Assembly (NCBI RefSeq): GCF_029959445.1
Contig: NZ_JASCOR010000029.1
Coordinates: forward strand, 1 to 35,551
Direction of reading: 5' to 3'
Source of the DNA: Stenotrophomonas sp. PS02298
GTDB taxonomy: Bacteria > Pseudomonadota > Gammaproteobacteria > Xanthomonadales > Xanthomonadaceae
DNA: 35,551 bases
Made by a program: the position numbers and the translations under genes. Below, piece after piece: positions 23,186 to 32,199 of this stretch (position 1 is the first letter of the stretch; the number at the start of each line of letters is the position of its first letter). Under the pieces are notes generated by a model that did not search any database, was not told the origin of the DNA, and saw only the letters and a list, made by a program, of their open reading frames with translations.

Positions 23186-24595
23186 TCAGGCAACGACCTG
23201 ATAACACGGTCGGTACTCACCGGAGATCTTCATCCGGCGCTGCTCTACAAACGCGCGCAGCAGCTCGTCCAGGGCCTGCATCATCTCGGTATCGCCGTGG
23301 ATCTTGAACGGGCCGAATTCCTCGATCCGGGCCATGCTCTCTTCCTTTACGTTGCCGGCGACGATGCCGGAAAACGCGCGGCGCAGGTCGGCAGCAAGGT
23401 CCGGGGCCGGACGCCCCTTGTGCAGGTCCAGGCCAGCCATGGCCTCGTGCGTAGGCACGAACGGCTGCTGGTAGGGCAACGGGATCTCCACCTGCCAGTT
23501 GTAGAAGAACGAATCGCGCTGCGCCAGGCGGAACTCGCGCACACGCTTGATGCCTTGCGACATCTTGCGGGCCACGCCGACCGGGTCACCCACGATGATC
23601 TCGTAACGCTCCGCCGCCTTGTCACCCAGGGTCAGGCGGATGAAACGGTCGATCTGCTGGAAGTACGGCGCGGCAATGGCCGGGCCGCTGAGAATCAGCG
23701 GGAACGGCAGATCCTTGTTCTCCTCGCTCAACAGGATGCCGAGCAGGTACAGGATCTCTTCGGCGGTACCGACACCACCCGGAAACACGATGATGCCGTG
23801 GCCGAGACGGACAAACGCCTCCAGGCGTTTCTCGATGTCCGGCATGATCACCAGATGGTTGACGATCGGGTTCGGCGACTCGGCAGCGATGATGCCCGGC
23901 TCGGTGATGCCGATGTAACGGGTATTGGTCTTGCGCTGCTTGGCATGGGCAATGGTGGCGCCCTTCATCGGCCCCTTCATCGCACCCGGGCCGCAACCCG
24001 TGCAGATGTCCAGGCCGCGCAGGCCCAGCTCATAGCCAACCTGCTTGGTGTACAGGTATTCGTCACGCGAGATCGAGTGACCACCCCAGCACACGACCAG
24101 GTTCGGGTCGCTGGGCTGCAGGATGCGCGCATTGCGCAACACGCCGAACACCGCGTTGGTGATGCCGTCAGAGGTCTCAAGGTCGGAGGCGTACTCCGGC
24201 CCCAGCTCGATGGCCATATAGGCCAGGTCGCGCACCACCGAGAACAGCAGCTCGGCGATACCGCGGATGATCTCGCCATCAACGAAGGCCACCGCCGGCG
24301 CATTGCTCAGGTCGATGCGGACACCACGGTCCTGCTGGGTCACCTGCACATCGAAGTCCGGATACAGGTCGCGCGCAGCGCGCGGGTCATCCGAAGCACT
24401 ACCACTGGTCAGCACCGCAAGTGCGCAGCGACGCAGTAGTTCATGCATGCCACCGCCAGAAGCATCACGCAACCGCGCAACCTCGGCCCGTGACAGCACG
24501 TCCAACCCACCACGCGGATAAATCCGTGCGTCCTGCACCGGCAGCGCCCTCGCTGCCCCTTCGTTCTTGGTCATTTCCACTTCAACTCCATTCAT
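23186..24595 (-). CDS. ppnN: Nucleotide 5'-monophosphate nucleosidase PpnN (LOG family)
   Basis: 469 residues, close to the 454 of E. coli PpnN (YgdH). The middle has the Rossmann-like LOG domain with GPGAMKGPMKGA near 202-213 and the signature PGGVGTAEE (272-280). The N-terminal (LDVLSRAEVARLRDAS) and C-terminal extensions match PpnN. The enzyme cleaves purine and pyrimidine monophosphates to base and ribose 5-phosphate; in E. coli it is controlled by (p)ppGpp. The start could be at 24574 instead. It converges with the kinase gene with only three bases between stops. Confidence 0.92.
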   Translation of the reverse strand: MNGVEVEMTKNEGAARALPVQDARIYPRGGLDVLSRAEVARLRDASGGGMHELLRRCALAVLTSGSASDDPRAARDLYPDFDVQVTQQDRGVRIDLSNAPAVAFVDGEIIRGIAELLFSVVRDLAYMAIELGPEYASDLETSDGITNAVFGVLRNARILQPSDPNLVVCWGGHSISRDEYLYTKQVGYELGLRGLDICTGCGPGAMKGPMKGATIAHAKQRKTNTRYIGITEPGIIAAESPNPIVNHLVIMPDIEKRLEAFVRLGHGIIVFPGGVGTAEEILYLLGILLSEENKDLPFPLILSGPAIAAPYFQQIDRFIRLTLGDKAAERYEIIVGDPVGVARKMSQGIKRVREFRLAQRDSFFYNWQVEIPLPYQQPFVPTHEAMAGLDLHKGRPAPDLAADLRRAFSGIVAGNVKEESMARIEEFGPFKIHGDTEMMQALDELLRAFVEQRRMKISGEYRPCYQVVA

Positions 24596-24624
24596 TGGCG
24601 ATCGACTTTAGCGCTACCCCCAAT

Positions 24625-24656
24625 AAAAAGAAAACGGCCGGGTTGCCCCGGCCGTT
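24625..24656 (-). terminator. Terminator of the TonB-receptor gene
   Basis: A perfect 10-bp stem (24633-24642 with 24647-24656), a 4-base loop and a T-rich tail on the minus strand. It lies 30 bases past the receptor stop and before ppnN. Confidence 0.85.
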
Positions 24657-24685
24657 CACCTGTTACTTCATTTCAGCCTGACCGA

Positions 24686-27600
24686 TCAGAATTCGTAACG
24701 CAGGGTCAGCAGGGCCGACCAGCGCGAAACGACACGATGCGGGTAACCGGTGTTGGAGTCATACGTGGCCAGCTTCTCCGGGTACTGGTTGCCGAGCCTG
24801 TACTCGTAGGTACCATCCGTCTTGATACCGGCCAAGCCAGCCAGATAACGGGTGTCATAGCCCTGCGACTGTTGCTCCGTCACGCCCCAATCCTTGTTGA
24901 GCATGTTCAGGACATTGAAGATGTCCAAGCGAATGATCGACTTGTGTTCCTTGAAGAAGCCCGGCAGCTCCTGCTGCAGACTCACGTCGAACTGGTTCAC
25001 CCACGGGTAGCGGGCGCCATTGCGCTTGGCGATCTGGCCACGGTGCGAAGACAGGTACGGGTTGGCGTCGATGAACGCATGGAACGCTGCAATCTGCTCG
25101 GCGGTTGCATTGCCGTAGCTCACGTTCGGATCGTTGACCAACGGGATGTACGCCGGATCCTGGAAGATGCGGTCGCCGTTCGGATCTCCATCGATGATCC
25201 AGGTATACGGCAGGCCGTCACGACCGTTGTAGAACGCGGTGAAGCTGGTCTTGTAGTCACCGAAGAACGCGTGCTCCCAACCGAACGATGCCTTGATCGA
25301 GTTGCGCACTTCACGGCTGGCGGTCGAAGCGATTTCTTCGTTCGGATTCAGACGCGATACGAACTGGTAGCCCGACCACGCCTGCGACGAGTTGTCCGAA
25401 CCTACTTCGGTCGCCTTCGTGTAGGTATAGCTCAAGTTGCCGTACCAGCCATTAGCCAGCGGCTTGTTCAACGAGAACGTCACCGCCGTCGAGGAACCCT
25501 TGTCGGTGTTGCCCAGCTTGGTGGAGTTGTATTCGAAAGCGGTATTGCGGCCGCAGTTCTTGTTGGAGCTGCTGATCGAACCAAGGTTGCAGTAGTAGTA
25601 GTCACGGCCATCAGCCAGCTGACCCTGCACTTCACCGATGTTGATCGCCTGGTAGAACACGCCATCCTTGTTCTTGATGTGCTGTGCTTCCACCGAGCCG
25701 ATCAGACCCATCCACGGCAGTTCCGCGTCATAACCCAGGCTTACCTTCCAAACGGTCGGCAGCTTGAAGTCAGGATCGATGGTATCGACCTGCTTGGCCA
25801 CGCCATCGGCGGTCATGTTCGGCGGGAACGGCTGGTTGTTGGAGTCCGGGCTGAACGGGTACTGGCTCGGATCGTACGAGGTGAACGAAGCAGCGGTCAC
25901 GCCGTTGTTCTGGTACGGGTTGGCCAGCCACACGAACGGCGGCACGCTCTGGAACAGGCCGATACCACCGCGCAACTGCGAGTAGCGCTCGGTATCAAAG
26001 GTGTAGTTGAACGCAGCGCGCGGCAGGACGACCTTGTTGCTGGCGCCCAGGCGGTAGTCATTGCGATAACCGAATGCTTCTTCAAAGCCAGGCGTGGTCG
26101 GCGGAGCCTTGTTGGCCTTCGGGATATTGACGCGCACGCCGTAGGTCAGCGACAGGTTGTCATTGACTACCCAGGTGTCCTGGACGAACGGGCTGACCTG
26201 CGTATAGACCATCGCGGCAGCGGTGTCGTTGACGCCGTACTGGCCAATCGGCTGACGGACGTTGTACGAGTCGTACTGACCAGCTTCGAAGTCGGCGATG
26301 CTGGCGAAGGTGTACACACCGTGCAGGTCGCGACCATACAGGTTGAACACATCGTTGCGCATGTAATCCACACCGAACTTCAGCGTGTGGTCGTTCAAGT
26401 ACCAGTTGGCAAACACCGTCGCGGTGAGCTTCTCGGTATTGATCTGGTTCTCGTGACGGTTGCGATCCTCACCCAGACGGATACCGTTGCCCAGGGTGGT
26501 GTTGTTGGCCGTGGTGATGTTGATCGTCGGCAGATTCAGCGGGTTGCCGTTGATCTGATCGAAGGTCTGGTAGCTGACCTTGGCCTCGGTGGAGAAATTC
26601 GGGCTCCAGTCGCTGAACAGCTGCAACGAGGTGTTCTTGGTCAGGTTGTCCTTGTTGTACCAGCGGCTGCTCAGGATCACCGAGTTGCTGTTGGCATCGT
26701 AAGGCTGCGGCAGGAACTCTTCGGTACGCTGGTGGGTCAAGCTCAGACGGTGACTGTCATTGATGTTCCAGTCGATCTTTGCCAGGTAGCGCTTGCTGTC
26801 CAGGTTGACGCCGAAAGCGCCATAGGTACCAGCGTCGAAGCCGTACTTGTTCTTGGCGATGTCGATGACCTGGTTGATCTCGTCCATCGAGATCACACCG
26901 TTCTCGTAGCCATCCGCATTGGACGAACCACCGAAGTTGGTCACTTCCTGCTCTTCGTACGAGGCGAAGAAGAACAGCTTGTCCTTGACGATCGGGCCGC
27001 CCAGGGTCACGCCCTTGGTGGCATCCTTGTCAAAGCCGCCGTAATTCTGGCCATTGCGCGAACCGACCATGTCATCGGCATTCTTGTACGCGTAGTACAC
27101 CGAGCCGTGGAACTCGTTGGTACCGGACTTGGTCACTGCATTGACGGTTGCGCCAACGGTGTCGGAACCGACGTCATAGTCGGACACCTTCAGGTCGTAG
27201 GCTGCAATGGTGTCGACCGAAATCGGCGAACCCGCATACGGCATGCCGTTGGCGTTCAGGCCGAACGGGTCGCCCTGGGACAGGCCATCGACCGAGATGT
27301 TGTTGTAACGGTTGTTGACGCCTGCAACCGAGATGGCGCCGGTGCCCTGGTCGGTTACCGTGATACGCGGATCAAGGCGCGCCACGTCATCCAGCGAACG
27401 GTTGCCCTTCGGGGTCAGGTCCAGCTGGCGGCCGCTGATCGAGGTGCCCACACCCTTGTTGTCCGGGTTGAAGGTGTCCATCAGACGCGAAGCGGTGACT
27501 GCAACGCCAGCCATCGTGGTGACGTCGCCGCCGAGCTGGGCGTTGATCGCGCCGACCTGGTTCAGGTTGAGGTAAACACCCTCTTCGGTCTTGGTGCCTT

Positions 27601-27871
27601 CGCCCGGCTTGGTGATGGTGATCGTGTACGGACCACCAACGCGCAGGCCGCGCGCGGAGTAACGACCCGAATCATCGGTGACTGCGCGGCTGACCGTGCC
27701 CGACTCGGTGTGGGTGATCGTGACTTCAGCGCCAGCAACCGGCTGGCCGCCGACGTTGGTGACCTGACCGCCGACGCCGGCAGAGGTGCTCTGTGCGAAA
27801 GCCGGTGCAGCCGCAAGAGCGACGACAAGACCAAGTGCAAGCTTGGACATCTTGATACGCGGGTGATTCAT
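24686..27871 (-). CDS. Oar-like TonB-dependent receptor
   Basis: 1061 residues. The signal peptide ends near AAPAFA (residue 26). Residues 30-110 form a carboxypeptidase-regulatory-like beta sandwich (VTNVGGQPVAGAEVTITHTESG, SGRYSARGLRVGGPY). The plug follows with DVARLDPRITV and a GTNEFHGSVYYAYKNADD region, then a large beta-barrel ending in the terminal aromatic LTLRYEF. This is the Oar-type layout common in xanthomonads; substrates are usually unknown, perhaps carbohydrate or peptide. The 219-base gap upstream (27872-28090) holds an AT-rich stretch near 27998-28030 with a repeated TTAACC, probably part of its promoter. No ribosome site is clear. No transport partner is adjacent. Confidence 0.92.
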   Translation of the reverse strand: MNHPRIKMSKLALGLVVALAAAPAFAQSTSAGVGGQVTNVGGQPVAGAEVTITHTESGTVSRAVTDDSGRYSARGLRVGGPYTITITKPGEGTKTEEGVYLNLNQVGAINAQLGGDVTTMAGVAVTASRLMDTFNPDNKGVGTSISGRQLDLTPKGNRSLDDVARLDPRITVTDQGTGAISVAGVNNRYNNISVDGLSQGDPFGLNANGMPYAGSPISVDTIAAYDLKVSDYDVGSDTVGATVNAVTKSGTNEFHGSVYYAYKNADDMVGSRNGQNYGGFDKDATKGVTLGGPIVKDKLFFFASYEEQEVTNFGGSSNADGYENGVISMDEINQVIDIAKNKYGFDAGTYGAFGVNLDSKRYLAKIDWNINDSHRLSLTHQRTEEFLPQPYDANSNSVILSSRWYNKDNLTKNTSLQLFSDWSPNFSTEAKVSYQTFDQINGNPLNLPTINITTANNTTLGNGIRLGEDRNRHENQINTEKLTATVFANWYLNDHTLKFGVDYMRNDVFNLYGRDLHGVYTFASIADFEAGQYDSYNVRQPIGQYGVNDTAAAMVYTQVSPFVQDTWVVNDNLSLTYGVRVNIPKANKAPPTTPGFEEAFGYRNDYRLGASNKVVLPRAAFNYTFDTERYSQLRGGIGLFQSVPPFVWLANPYQNNGVTAASFTSYDPSQYPFSPDSNNQPFPPNMTADGVAKQVDTIDPDFKLPTVWKVSLGYDAELPWMGLIGSVEAQHIKNKDGVFYQAINIGEVQGQLADGRDYYYCNLGSISSSNKNCGRNTAFEYNSTKLGNTDKGSSTAVTFSLNKPLANGWYGNLSYTYTKATEVGSDNSSQAWSGYQFVSRLNPNEEIASTASREVRNSIKASFGWEHAFFGDYKTSFTAFYNGRDGLPYTWIIDGDPNGDRIFQDPAYIPLVNDPNVSYGNATAEQIAAFHAFIDANPYLSSHRGQIAKRNGARYPWVNQFDVSLQQELPGFFKEHKSIIRLDIFNVLNMLNKDWGVTEQQSQGYDTRYLAGLAGIKTDGTYEYRLGNQYPEKLATYDSNTGYPHRVVSRWSALLTLRYEF

Positions 27872-28090
27872 AGGTGGGTAGCCTCGAAACGAGTTGGCGA
27901 TTGAGAAAAAACGCGATCCATCAGCCCCGGGATCAACCGAGCGCCTGATCGTCTTGAATCTTGGGGGTCCCTTCCGAGGCGGTTACAGCCGCAACGGTTA
28001 AGATAAGGTTAACACGGTAATGACAATTTATGACTGCAAGAAGACAGCGGTATTGCGCTGCAGCAGTTCCCCCTACGGCGGATCAAGCAG

Positions 28091-28684
28091 TTAGCGGATT
28101 GACGCCAGATAGGTCCCCAGACCATCCAGCAGCATTTGTACCGAAATTGCGACCAACAGCATGCCCATCAGGCGCTCCAGCGCGGTCAGCGCGCGGGCAC
28201 CCAGCAGCTTGTACAGCAGGGTTGCGGACATCAGGATCGCCGCTGTCCCACCCCAGGCCAGCAGCAAGGCCAGGCTCCAATCACCCAGGCGCGACGGCTC
28301 GTTGCTCCCCATCAGCATCACCGCCGCCATGCCCGAGGGCCCGGCGACCAGCGGAATCGCCATTGGCACGATGAACGGCTCACCGTCCGGCACCGCCCCC
28401 ATCAGACCCTCCGGGCGCGGGAAGATCATGCGGATGCCGATCAGGAACAACACGATGCCGCCAGCAATGGCCACCGACTCCTGGCGCAGGTGCATCAGCT
28501 CCAGCGCGTATTTGCCGCCCCATAGAAAGGCCATCAGGACTGCCAGCGCTATCAGCAACTCGCGCACCAGCACCACCCGCTGACGCCGGGGCGTCAACGG
28601 TTTGAGCAGGCTGAGGAATACCGGGATGTTGCCCAGCGGGTCCAGGATCAGAAACAGCAGCAAGGCCGCTGAAAGGATCGTCAC
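28091..28684 (-). CDS. MarC-family inner-membrane protein
   Basis: 197 residues from GTG 28684, which overlaps the stop of the SDR gene upstream (GTGA); an in-frame ATG at 28714 would lie inside that gene. Six hydrophobic helices and the motifs FLILDPLGNIPVFLSLL and VPMAIPLVAGPSGMAAVM are typical of the MarC/YhgN family. Function is not established; the old link to antibiotic resistance was not confirmed. It is likely co-transcribed with the SDR and grxD genes. Confidence 0.88.
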   Translation of the reverse strand: MTILSAALLLFLILDPLGNIPVFLSLLKPLTPRRQRVVLVRELLIALAVLMAFLWGGKYALELMHLRQESVAIAGGIVLFLIGIRMIFPRPEGLMGAVPDGEPFIVPMAIPLVAGPSGMAAVMLMGSNEPSRLGDWSLALLLAWGGTAAILMSATLLYKLLGARALTALERLMGMLLVAISVQMLLDGLGTYLASIR

Positions 28685-29424
28685 GGGGCCAGGTCCAACA
28701 CCTTTCCACGCCACTGCGCGCCGCTGGCCGCGAGCAGCTGCACGCTGGCGGCGGCATAGTTGGCGGGATCCACCGGCGCCGCGTCTTCTTCATGGGTGAA
28801 CGCACGCGCCCGCAGCCCGGTACGCATCGGCCCCGGCTGCATGCCACAGACCCGGACCGGACCGTTGCGCAGCTCATGGTGCAGGCTCTCGATCAGCCCG
28901 CGCAGCCCGTACTGGGCTACCCCGTAACCGCCCCAATAGGCCTGCCCCACCCGTCGCGGATCATCCAGCGCGAACACCACGGCCGCGTCCTCACGCTGCC
29001 GCAGCAAGGGCAGGCAGGCCTGGGTCAACCAGGCACGGGCAGTCAGGTTGACGTGGATGGCACGGGCGAAGGCGGCCGGGTCGCCGGATGCAAACGGGGT
29101 CAGCCCGGCAAAATCGGCCGCGCAATGCAACACACCGTCCAGCCGCCCAAGCTCGGACTCCAGCCGTTCGGCCAAAGCCGCGTAGTCATCGGGGCTGGCC
29201 CCCTCCAGATCCAGCGGATAGAGCAATGGCTCCGGGCCGAGTTGTGCGGCGCTGTCGTAGACGCGATTGAGCTTGGCGACCTTGCGGCCCAGCATCACCA
29301 CCGTCGCGCCGGCCTCCGTGCAGGCCCGGGTCGCCGCTGCGCCCAGACCGCCCGCAGCACCCGCGATCAGAATTACCCGACCAGCCAGGTCGGCGCCCAC
29401 GTCACCCCGGGGCTGGGCGCTCAC
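28681..29424 (-). CDS. YciK-like SDR protein with altered catalytic residues
   Basis: 247 residues. The Rossmann motif GAAGGLG lies at 22-28 and NLTARAWL near 126 corresponds to the central Asn. Around the active site it aligns with E. coli YciK (VGQAYWGGY against QGRANWGAY), but the YxxxK motif reads Y167-GVA-Q171. The Ser 13 residues before Tyr is Asp154. Loss of Ser and Lys suggests it may bind NAD(P) without normal dehydrogenase activity. It overlaps grxD by four bases and marC by four bases. Confidence 0.85.
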   Translation of the reverse strand: MSAQPRGDVGADLAGRVILIAGAAGGLGAAATRACTEAGATVVMLGRKVAKLNRVYDSAAQLGPEPLLYPLDLEGASPDDYAALAERLESELGRLDGVLHCAADFAGLTPFASGDPAAFARAIHVNLTARAWLTQACLPLLRQREDAAVVFALDDPRRVGQAYWGGYGVAQYGLRGLIESLHHELRNGPVRVCGMQPGPMRTGLRARAFTHEEDAAPVDPANYAAASVQLLAASGAQWRGKVLDLAP

Positions 29425-29741
29425 GCTTGCCCGGCCTCGGCAACGATGCGCTTGAGCTCGCCGGACTCCAGCAGCTCCAGAATGATGTCGCAGCCGCCAA
29501 TCAACTCGCCGTGCATGAAGAACTGCGGGAAGGTCGCCAGGTTCGAGTAGCGCGGCAGATTGGCTCGCACCTCAGGGAACTCGAGCAGGTTGACCGTGCG
29601 CAGATTGATTGCCCCGGCTGCCGTCAACGCCTGTACCGCGCGGCTGGAAAAGCCGCACATCGGGTACTGCGGCGTACCCTTCATGAACAGGACAAGGGGG
29701 TGTTGCTCTACCTCAGCCTGGATTTGTTCCATCACCGGCAT
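29421..29741 (-). CDS. grxD: Monothiol glutaredoxin Grx4 (CGFS)
   Basis: 106 residues. YPMCGFSSRAVQAL carries the CGFS active site; MKGTPQ upstream and TFPQFFMHGELIGGCDI downstream are the glutathione-binding parts. CGFS glutaredoxins carry a [2Fe-2S] cluster with glutathione and hand it to apoproteins or partner BolA. ATG 29741 is chosen because GGGAGA lies upstream; the frame stays open much further, antisense to the sod gene. It is divergent from sodB, which also handles iron and oxidative stress. Confidence 0.95.
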   Translation of the reverse strand: MPVMEQIQAEVEQHPLVLFMKGTPQYPMCGFSSRAVQALTAAGAINLRTVNLLEFPEVRANLPRYSNLATFPQFFMHGELIGGCDIILELLESGELKRIVAEAGQA

Positions 29742-29858
29742 TCGAATTCTCCCTACTGCGAAAGAACGGCCCGTCCTGGTCGGATAGACTTTCCCGTGGT
29801 TGACCATTGTAAGCCGAGCCGGCCAACTCCCGGCGCCCTGCCCCGAAAAGAATCTCCG

Positions 29859-30437
29859 ATGCCCGTCCAACTTCCTGAACTGCCCTACGCCCGTACCGCA
29901 CTGCAGCCACACATTTCCGCCGAGACCCTGGACCTGCACCACGGCAGGCACCATCGCGGCTACGTGGACGCGGTCAATGCGCGCATCGCCGGCACCGAGC
30001 TGGACGCGCTGTCGTTGGAGGAGATCGTGCGCAACAGCCAGGGCAGCCTGTTCCAGGCGGCGGCGCAGGCATGGAACCACGACTTCTTCTGGCAATGCCT
30101 GCACCCGCGCGCAGGCGGCGACCCGCAGGGAGTGCTGGCCGAGCACATCAACCGTCAATTCGGCGATGCGCAGAAACTGCGGGAAGAGTTCAATCGGGCC
30201 GCCCTGGGCGTGTTTGGCTCGGGCTGGACCTGGCTGGTGCAGCACCCGGACGGCAAGCTGGCCGTTGTCAGCACCCGCAACGCCAACACCCCATTGACCG
30301 GCGACAGCACGCCCTTGCTGGTCTGCGATGTCTGGGAGCACGCGTATTACAGCGATTACCAGAATGATCGCGCGCGCTTTCTGCAGGCGTTCTGGAAGCT
30401 GGTCAACTGGGACTTTGTGGAAGCACAGCTGCGCTGA
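29859..30437 (+). CDS. sodB: Iron superoxide dismutase
   Basis: 192 residues. The metal ligands are visible as His27 (LDLHHG), His74 (AWNHDFFW), Asp157 and His161 (DVWEHAYY). Gln70 in AAAQAWNH is the residue that marks iron rather than manganese enzymes. The length matches bacterial FeSODs. It has no signal peptide, so it should act in the cytoplasm, removing superoxide. The start is set by ATG 29859; the upstream ribosome site is weak. The 117-base gap to grxD must hold both promoters. Confidence 0.94.
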   Translation: MPVQLPELPYARTALQPHISAETLDLHHGRHHRGYVDAVNARIAGTELDALSLEEIVRNSQGSLFQAAAQAWNHDFFWQCLHPRAGGDPQGVLAEHINRQFGDAQKLREEFNRAALGVFGSGWTWLVQHPDGKLAVVSTRNANTPLTGDSTPLLVCDVWEHAYYSDYQNDRARFLQAFWKLVNWDFVEAQLR

Positions 30438-30484
30438 GCGCCCGCGAGGGCAGGCATGCAGGGCTTTGGCTTTGCTCCTACGCC

Positions 30485-30615
30485 GTCATTCCCGCGCAGG
30501 CGGGAATCGCTCCTGCTCCTGCTCCAGACTCGGAACTACTTGTGCACTTGAGCAACGCGCGCGGCTACTGCAGAAGCACAGAAGCCAGAGCGATTCCCGC
30601 CTGCGCGGGAATGAC
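30485..30615. repeat. Inverted pair of REP-like palindromes
   Basis: Each unit is a perfect hairpin: 30488-30495 with 30100-series partner 30500-30507, and 30593-30600 with 30605-30612. The 27-base unit at 30485-30511 is the exact reverse complement of that at 30589-30615. This is a doublet of the widespread CATTCCCGC-GCGGGAAT repeat. The 219-base gap 30438-30656 holds nothing else. Confidence 0.85.
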
Positions 30616-30656
30616 GATCTGAAAGTTCTCTGAGTGAGCCAGAAGCAAAACCCGCC

Positions 30657-30992
30657 TCACTCGTGCGCAGCCACCGCATCCAGCACCCGCGCCGAATACA
30701 CCAGCGCAGCGCCAGCATTGAGCGCCACCGCCACACCCAGCGCCTCGGCGATTTCCTCGCGGCTGGCGCCCTGCTTCAAGGCAGCGTCGACATGGGTGGT
30801 GATGCAACCATCGCAGCGGGTGGTCACCGCCACCGCCAACGCGATCAATTCGCGGGTCTTGCCGTCCAGGTGGTTGGTCTGCGCGCCTGCGCCGCTCAGG
30901 GTGATATAGCCCTTGAGCGTATCCGGCGAGAGCTTGCCGAGTTCGCCGATACGGCCCTTCAACTCACGACGGTAGTCATTCCAGTCGAGCAT
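30657..30992 (-). CDS. Carboxymuconolactone decarboxylase/AhpD-like protein
   Basis: 111 residues. The motif RCDGCITTHVDAALKQGAS gives the CxxC-x-x-x-H redox centre of the AhpD/CMD family, with GKTRELIALAVAV before it and EEIAEALGVAVALN after it. Members with this centre are small alkylhydroperoxidases or disulfide reductases; the exact substrate is not shown. The ribosome site GGAG lies inside a hairpin just upstream (30998-31023). Confidence 0.88.
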   Translation of the reverse strand: MLDWNDYRRELKGRIGELGKLSPDTLKGYITLSGAGAQTNHLDGKTRELIALAVAVTTRCDGCITTHVDAALKQGASREEIAEALGVAVALNAGAALVYSARVLDAVAAHE

Positions 30993-30997
30993 GGCTG

Positions 30998-31023
30998 GGT
31001 TCTCCAGTTGGGACTGGAGAACC
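30998..31023 (-). promoter_or_regulatory. Hairpin covering the ribosome site of the AhpD-like gene
   Basis: A perfect 10-bp stem (30998-31007 with 31014-31023) and a 6-base loop. On the minus strand its 3' arm contains the GGAG that precedes the ATG by nine bases. No T tract follows, so it is not a standard terminator of purK. Confidence 0.45.
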
Positions 31024-31038
31024 TTACGCCGGCAAAGA

Positions 31039-32199
31039 TTAGTTCGCCGTCATGTCGCCGCGACGCAGGACCTCAACCACCGGGGCGACCTGTTCCTGCC
31101 GACCCAAGGCCTCACCCACACGCAGCAAGGCATCCGCCAGCGCCGCCGGCGCGTCATCACGCAGGTTGGCGTGACCGACCTTGCGACCCTCGCGGGCCTG
31201 CTTGCCGTAGTCGTGCCAATGACCAGCAGCTTCGCCCAGCACCGCCTTGGCGTCGGGCATCTGCCCCAGCCAGTTCAGCATGCAGGCGTGGCCGAGCATG
31301 CGGGTATCGCCCAGGGGCAGGCCAAGCACGGCGCGGATATGGTTCTCGAACTGCGAGGTTTCCGCACCATCGCTGGTCCAGTGACCCGAATTGTGCACGC
31401 GCGGCGCCATCTCGTTGGCCAGCAGCGCATCGCCACGGCAGAACAGTTCCAGCGCGAATACGCCAACGTAGTCCAAGCGCTCGGCAACACGGCGCGCATA
31501 GGCAATCGCGGTCGCCTGCTGCTCGGCAGACAGCGCAGCCGGCGCCAGACTGGCCGACAGCACACCGTCCACATGCCAATTGGCGGTCAGTGGCCAGGCG
31601 CGGAACTCGCCGTCGCGGCCGCGCACGGCCACCACGCTGACTTCCCGCTCGAATGCCACAAAGCCCTCGAGGATCAGCCCGGTCTTGTCGACCTGCGCAC
31701 CCAGCGTCTGCCAGGCGGTATCGATGTCCGCCGCGTCACGGATACGGAACTGGCCCTTGCCGTCGTAGCCCAACCGCCGCGTCTTGAGAATGCACGGCAT
31801 GCCGAACTCGGCAGCCTTGGCGGCCAATTCATCGCGGCTGCGGATATCGGCAAATGCTGGCAGCGCTATGCCCAGTTCCTGGAACAAGGTCTTTTCACTG
31901 AGCCGATCCTGCGCCACCGCCAGGGCGGCCGGATTCGGGAACACCGGCTTGCGTTCGGCCAGCCAATGCGCGCTGGCAGCCGGCACATTTTCGAAATCGA
32001 AGGTGATCACGTCGACCTTGGCCGCGAACTCGGCCAATGCCTCGGTGTCATCGAAGTTACCCACCTGCAGCGGCGCCACCTGCCCCGCGCACGCATCGGC
32101 GGCCGGATCGAACACCACGAAACGCAGGCCCAGCGGAGCTCCCGCCAGCGCCATCATGCGAGCCAGCTGCCCGCCACCGAGAATACCAACCGTGATCAT
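31039..32199 (-). CDS. purK: 5-(carboxyamino)imidazole ribonucleotide synthase
   Basis: 386 residues with the ATP-grasp layout: N-terminal [12 protein letters not shown], the glycine-rich loop [25 protein letters not shown] and the metal-binding [15 protein letters not shown]. PurK uses ATP and bicarbonate to convert AIR to N5-CAIR in purine synthesis, and PurE then rearranges the product. The start overlaps the purE stop by ATGA, so the two are translated as a pair. Confidence 0.96.
   Translation of the reverse strand: MITVGILGGGQLARMMALAGAPLGLRFVVFDPAADACAGQVAPLQVGNFDDTEALAEFAAKVDVITFDFENVPAASAHWLAERKPVFPNPAALAVAQDRLSEKTLFQELGIALPAFADIRSRDELAAKAAEFGMPCILKTRRLGYDGKGQFRIRDAADIDTAWQTLGAQVDKTGLILEGFVAFEREVSVVAVRGRDGEFRAWPLTANWHVDGVLSASLAPAALSAEQQATAIAYARRVAERLDYVGVFALELFCRGDALLANEMAPRVHNSGHWTSDGAETSQFENHIRAVLGLPLGDTRMLGHACMLNWLGQMPDAKAVLGEAAGHWHDYGKQAREGRKVGHANLRDDAPAALADALLRVGEALGRQEQVAPVVEVLRRGDMTAN

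Noticed and set aside
23297..24439. A 380-codon + strand frame opposite ppnN
   Set aside because: The ppnN motifs are intact on the minus strand; the antisense product is Arg/His-rich without a family.
24737..27904. A 1055-codon open frame on the + strand opposite the TonB receptor
   Set aside because: The minus-strand frame is a clear TonB receptor with signal peptide, plug and terminal Phe. The other is a shadow frame produced by codon bias and high GC.
27998..28030. Operator made by the TTAACC direct repeat upstream of the TonB receptor
   Set aside because: Two short copies in an AT-rich stretch are weak evidence. It is mentioned with the gene but not called a site.
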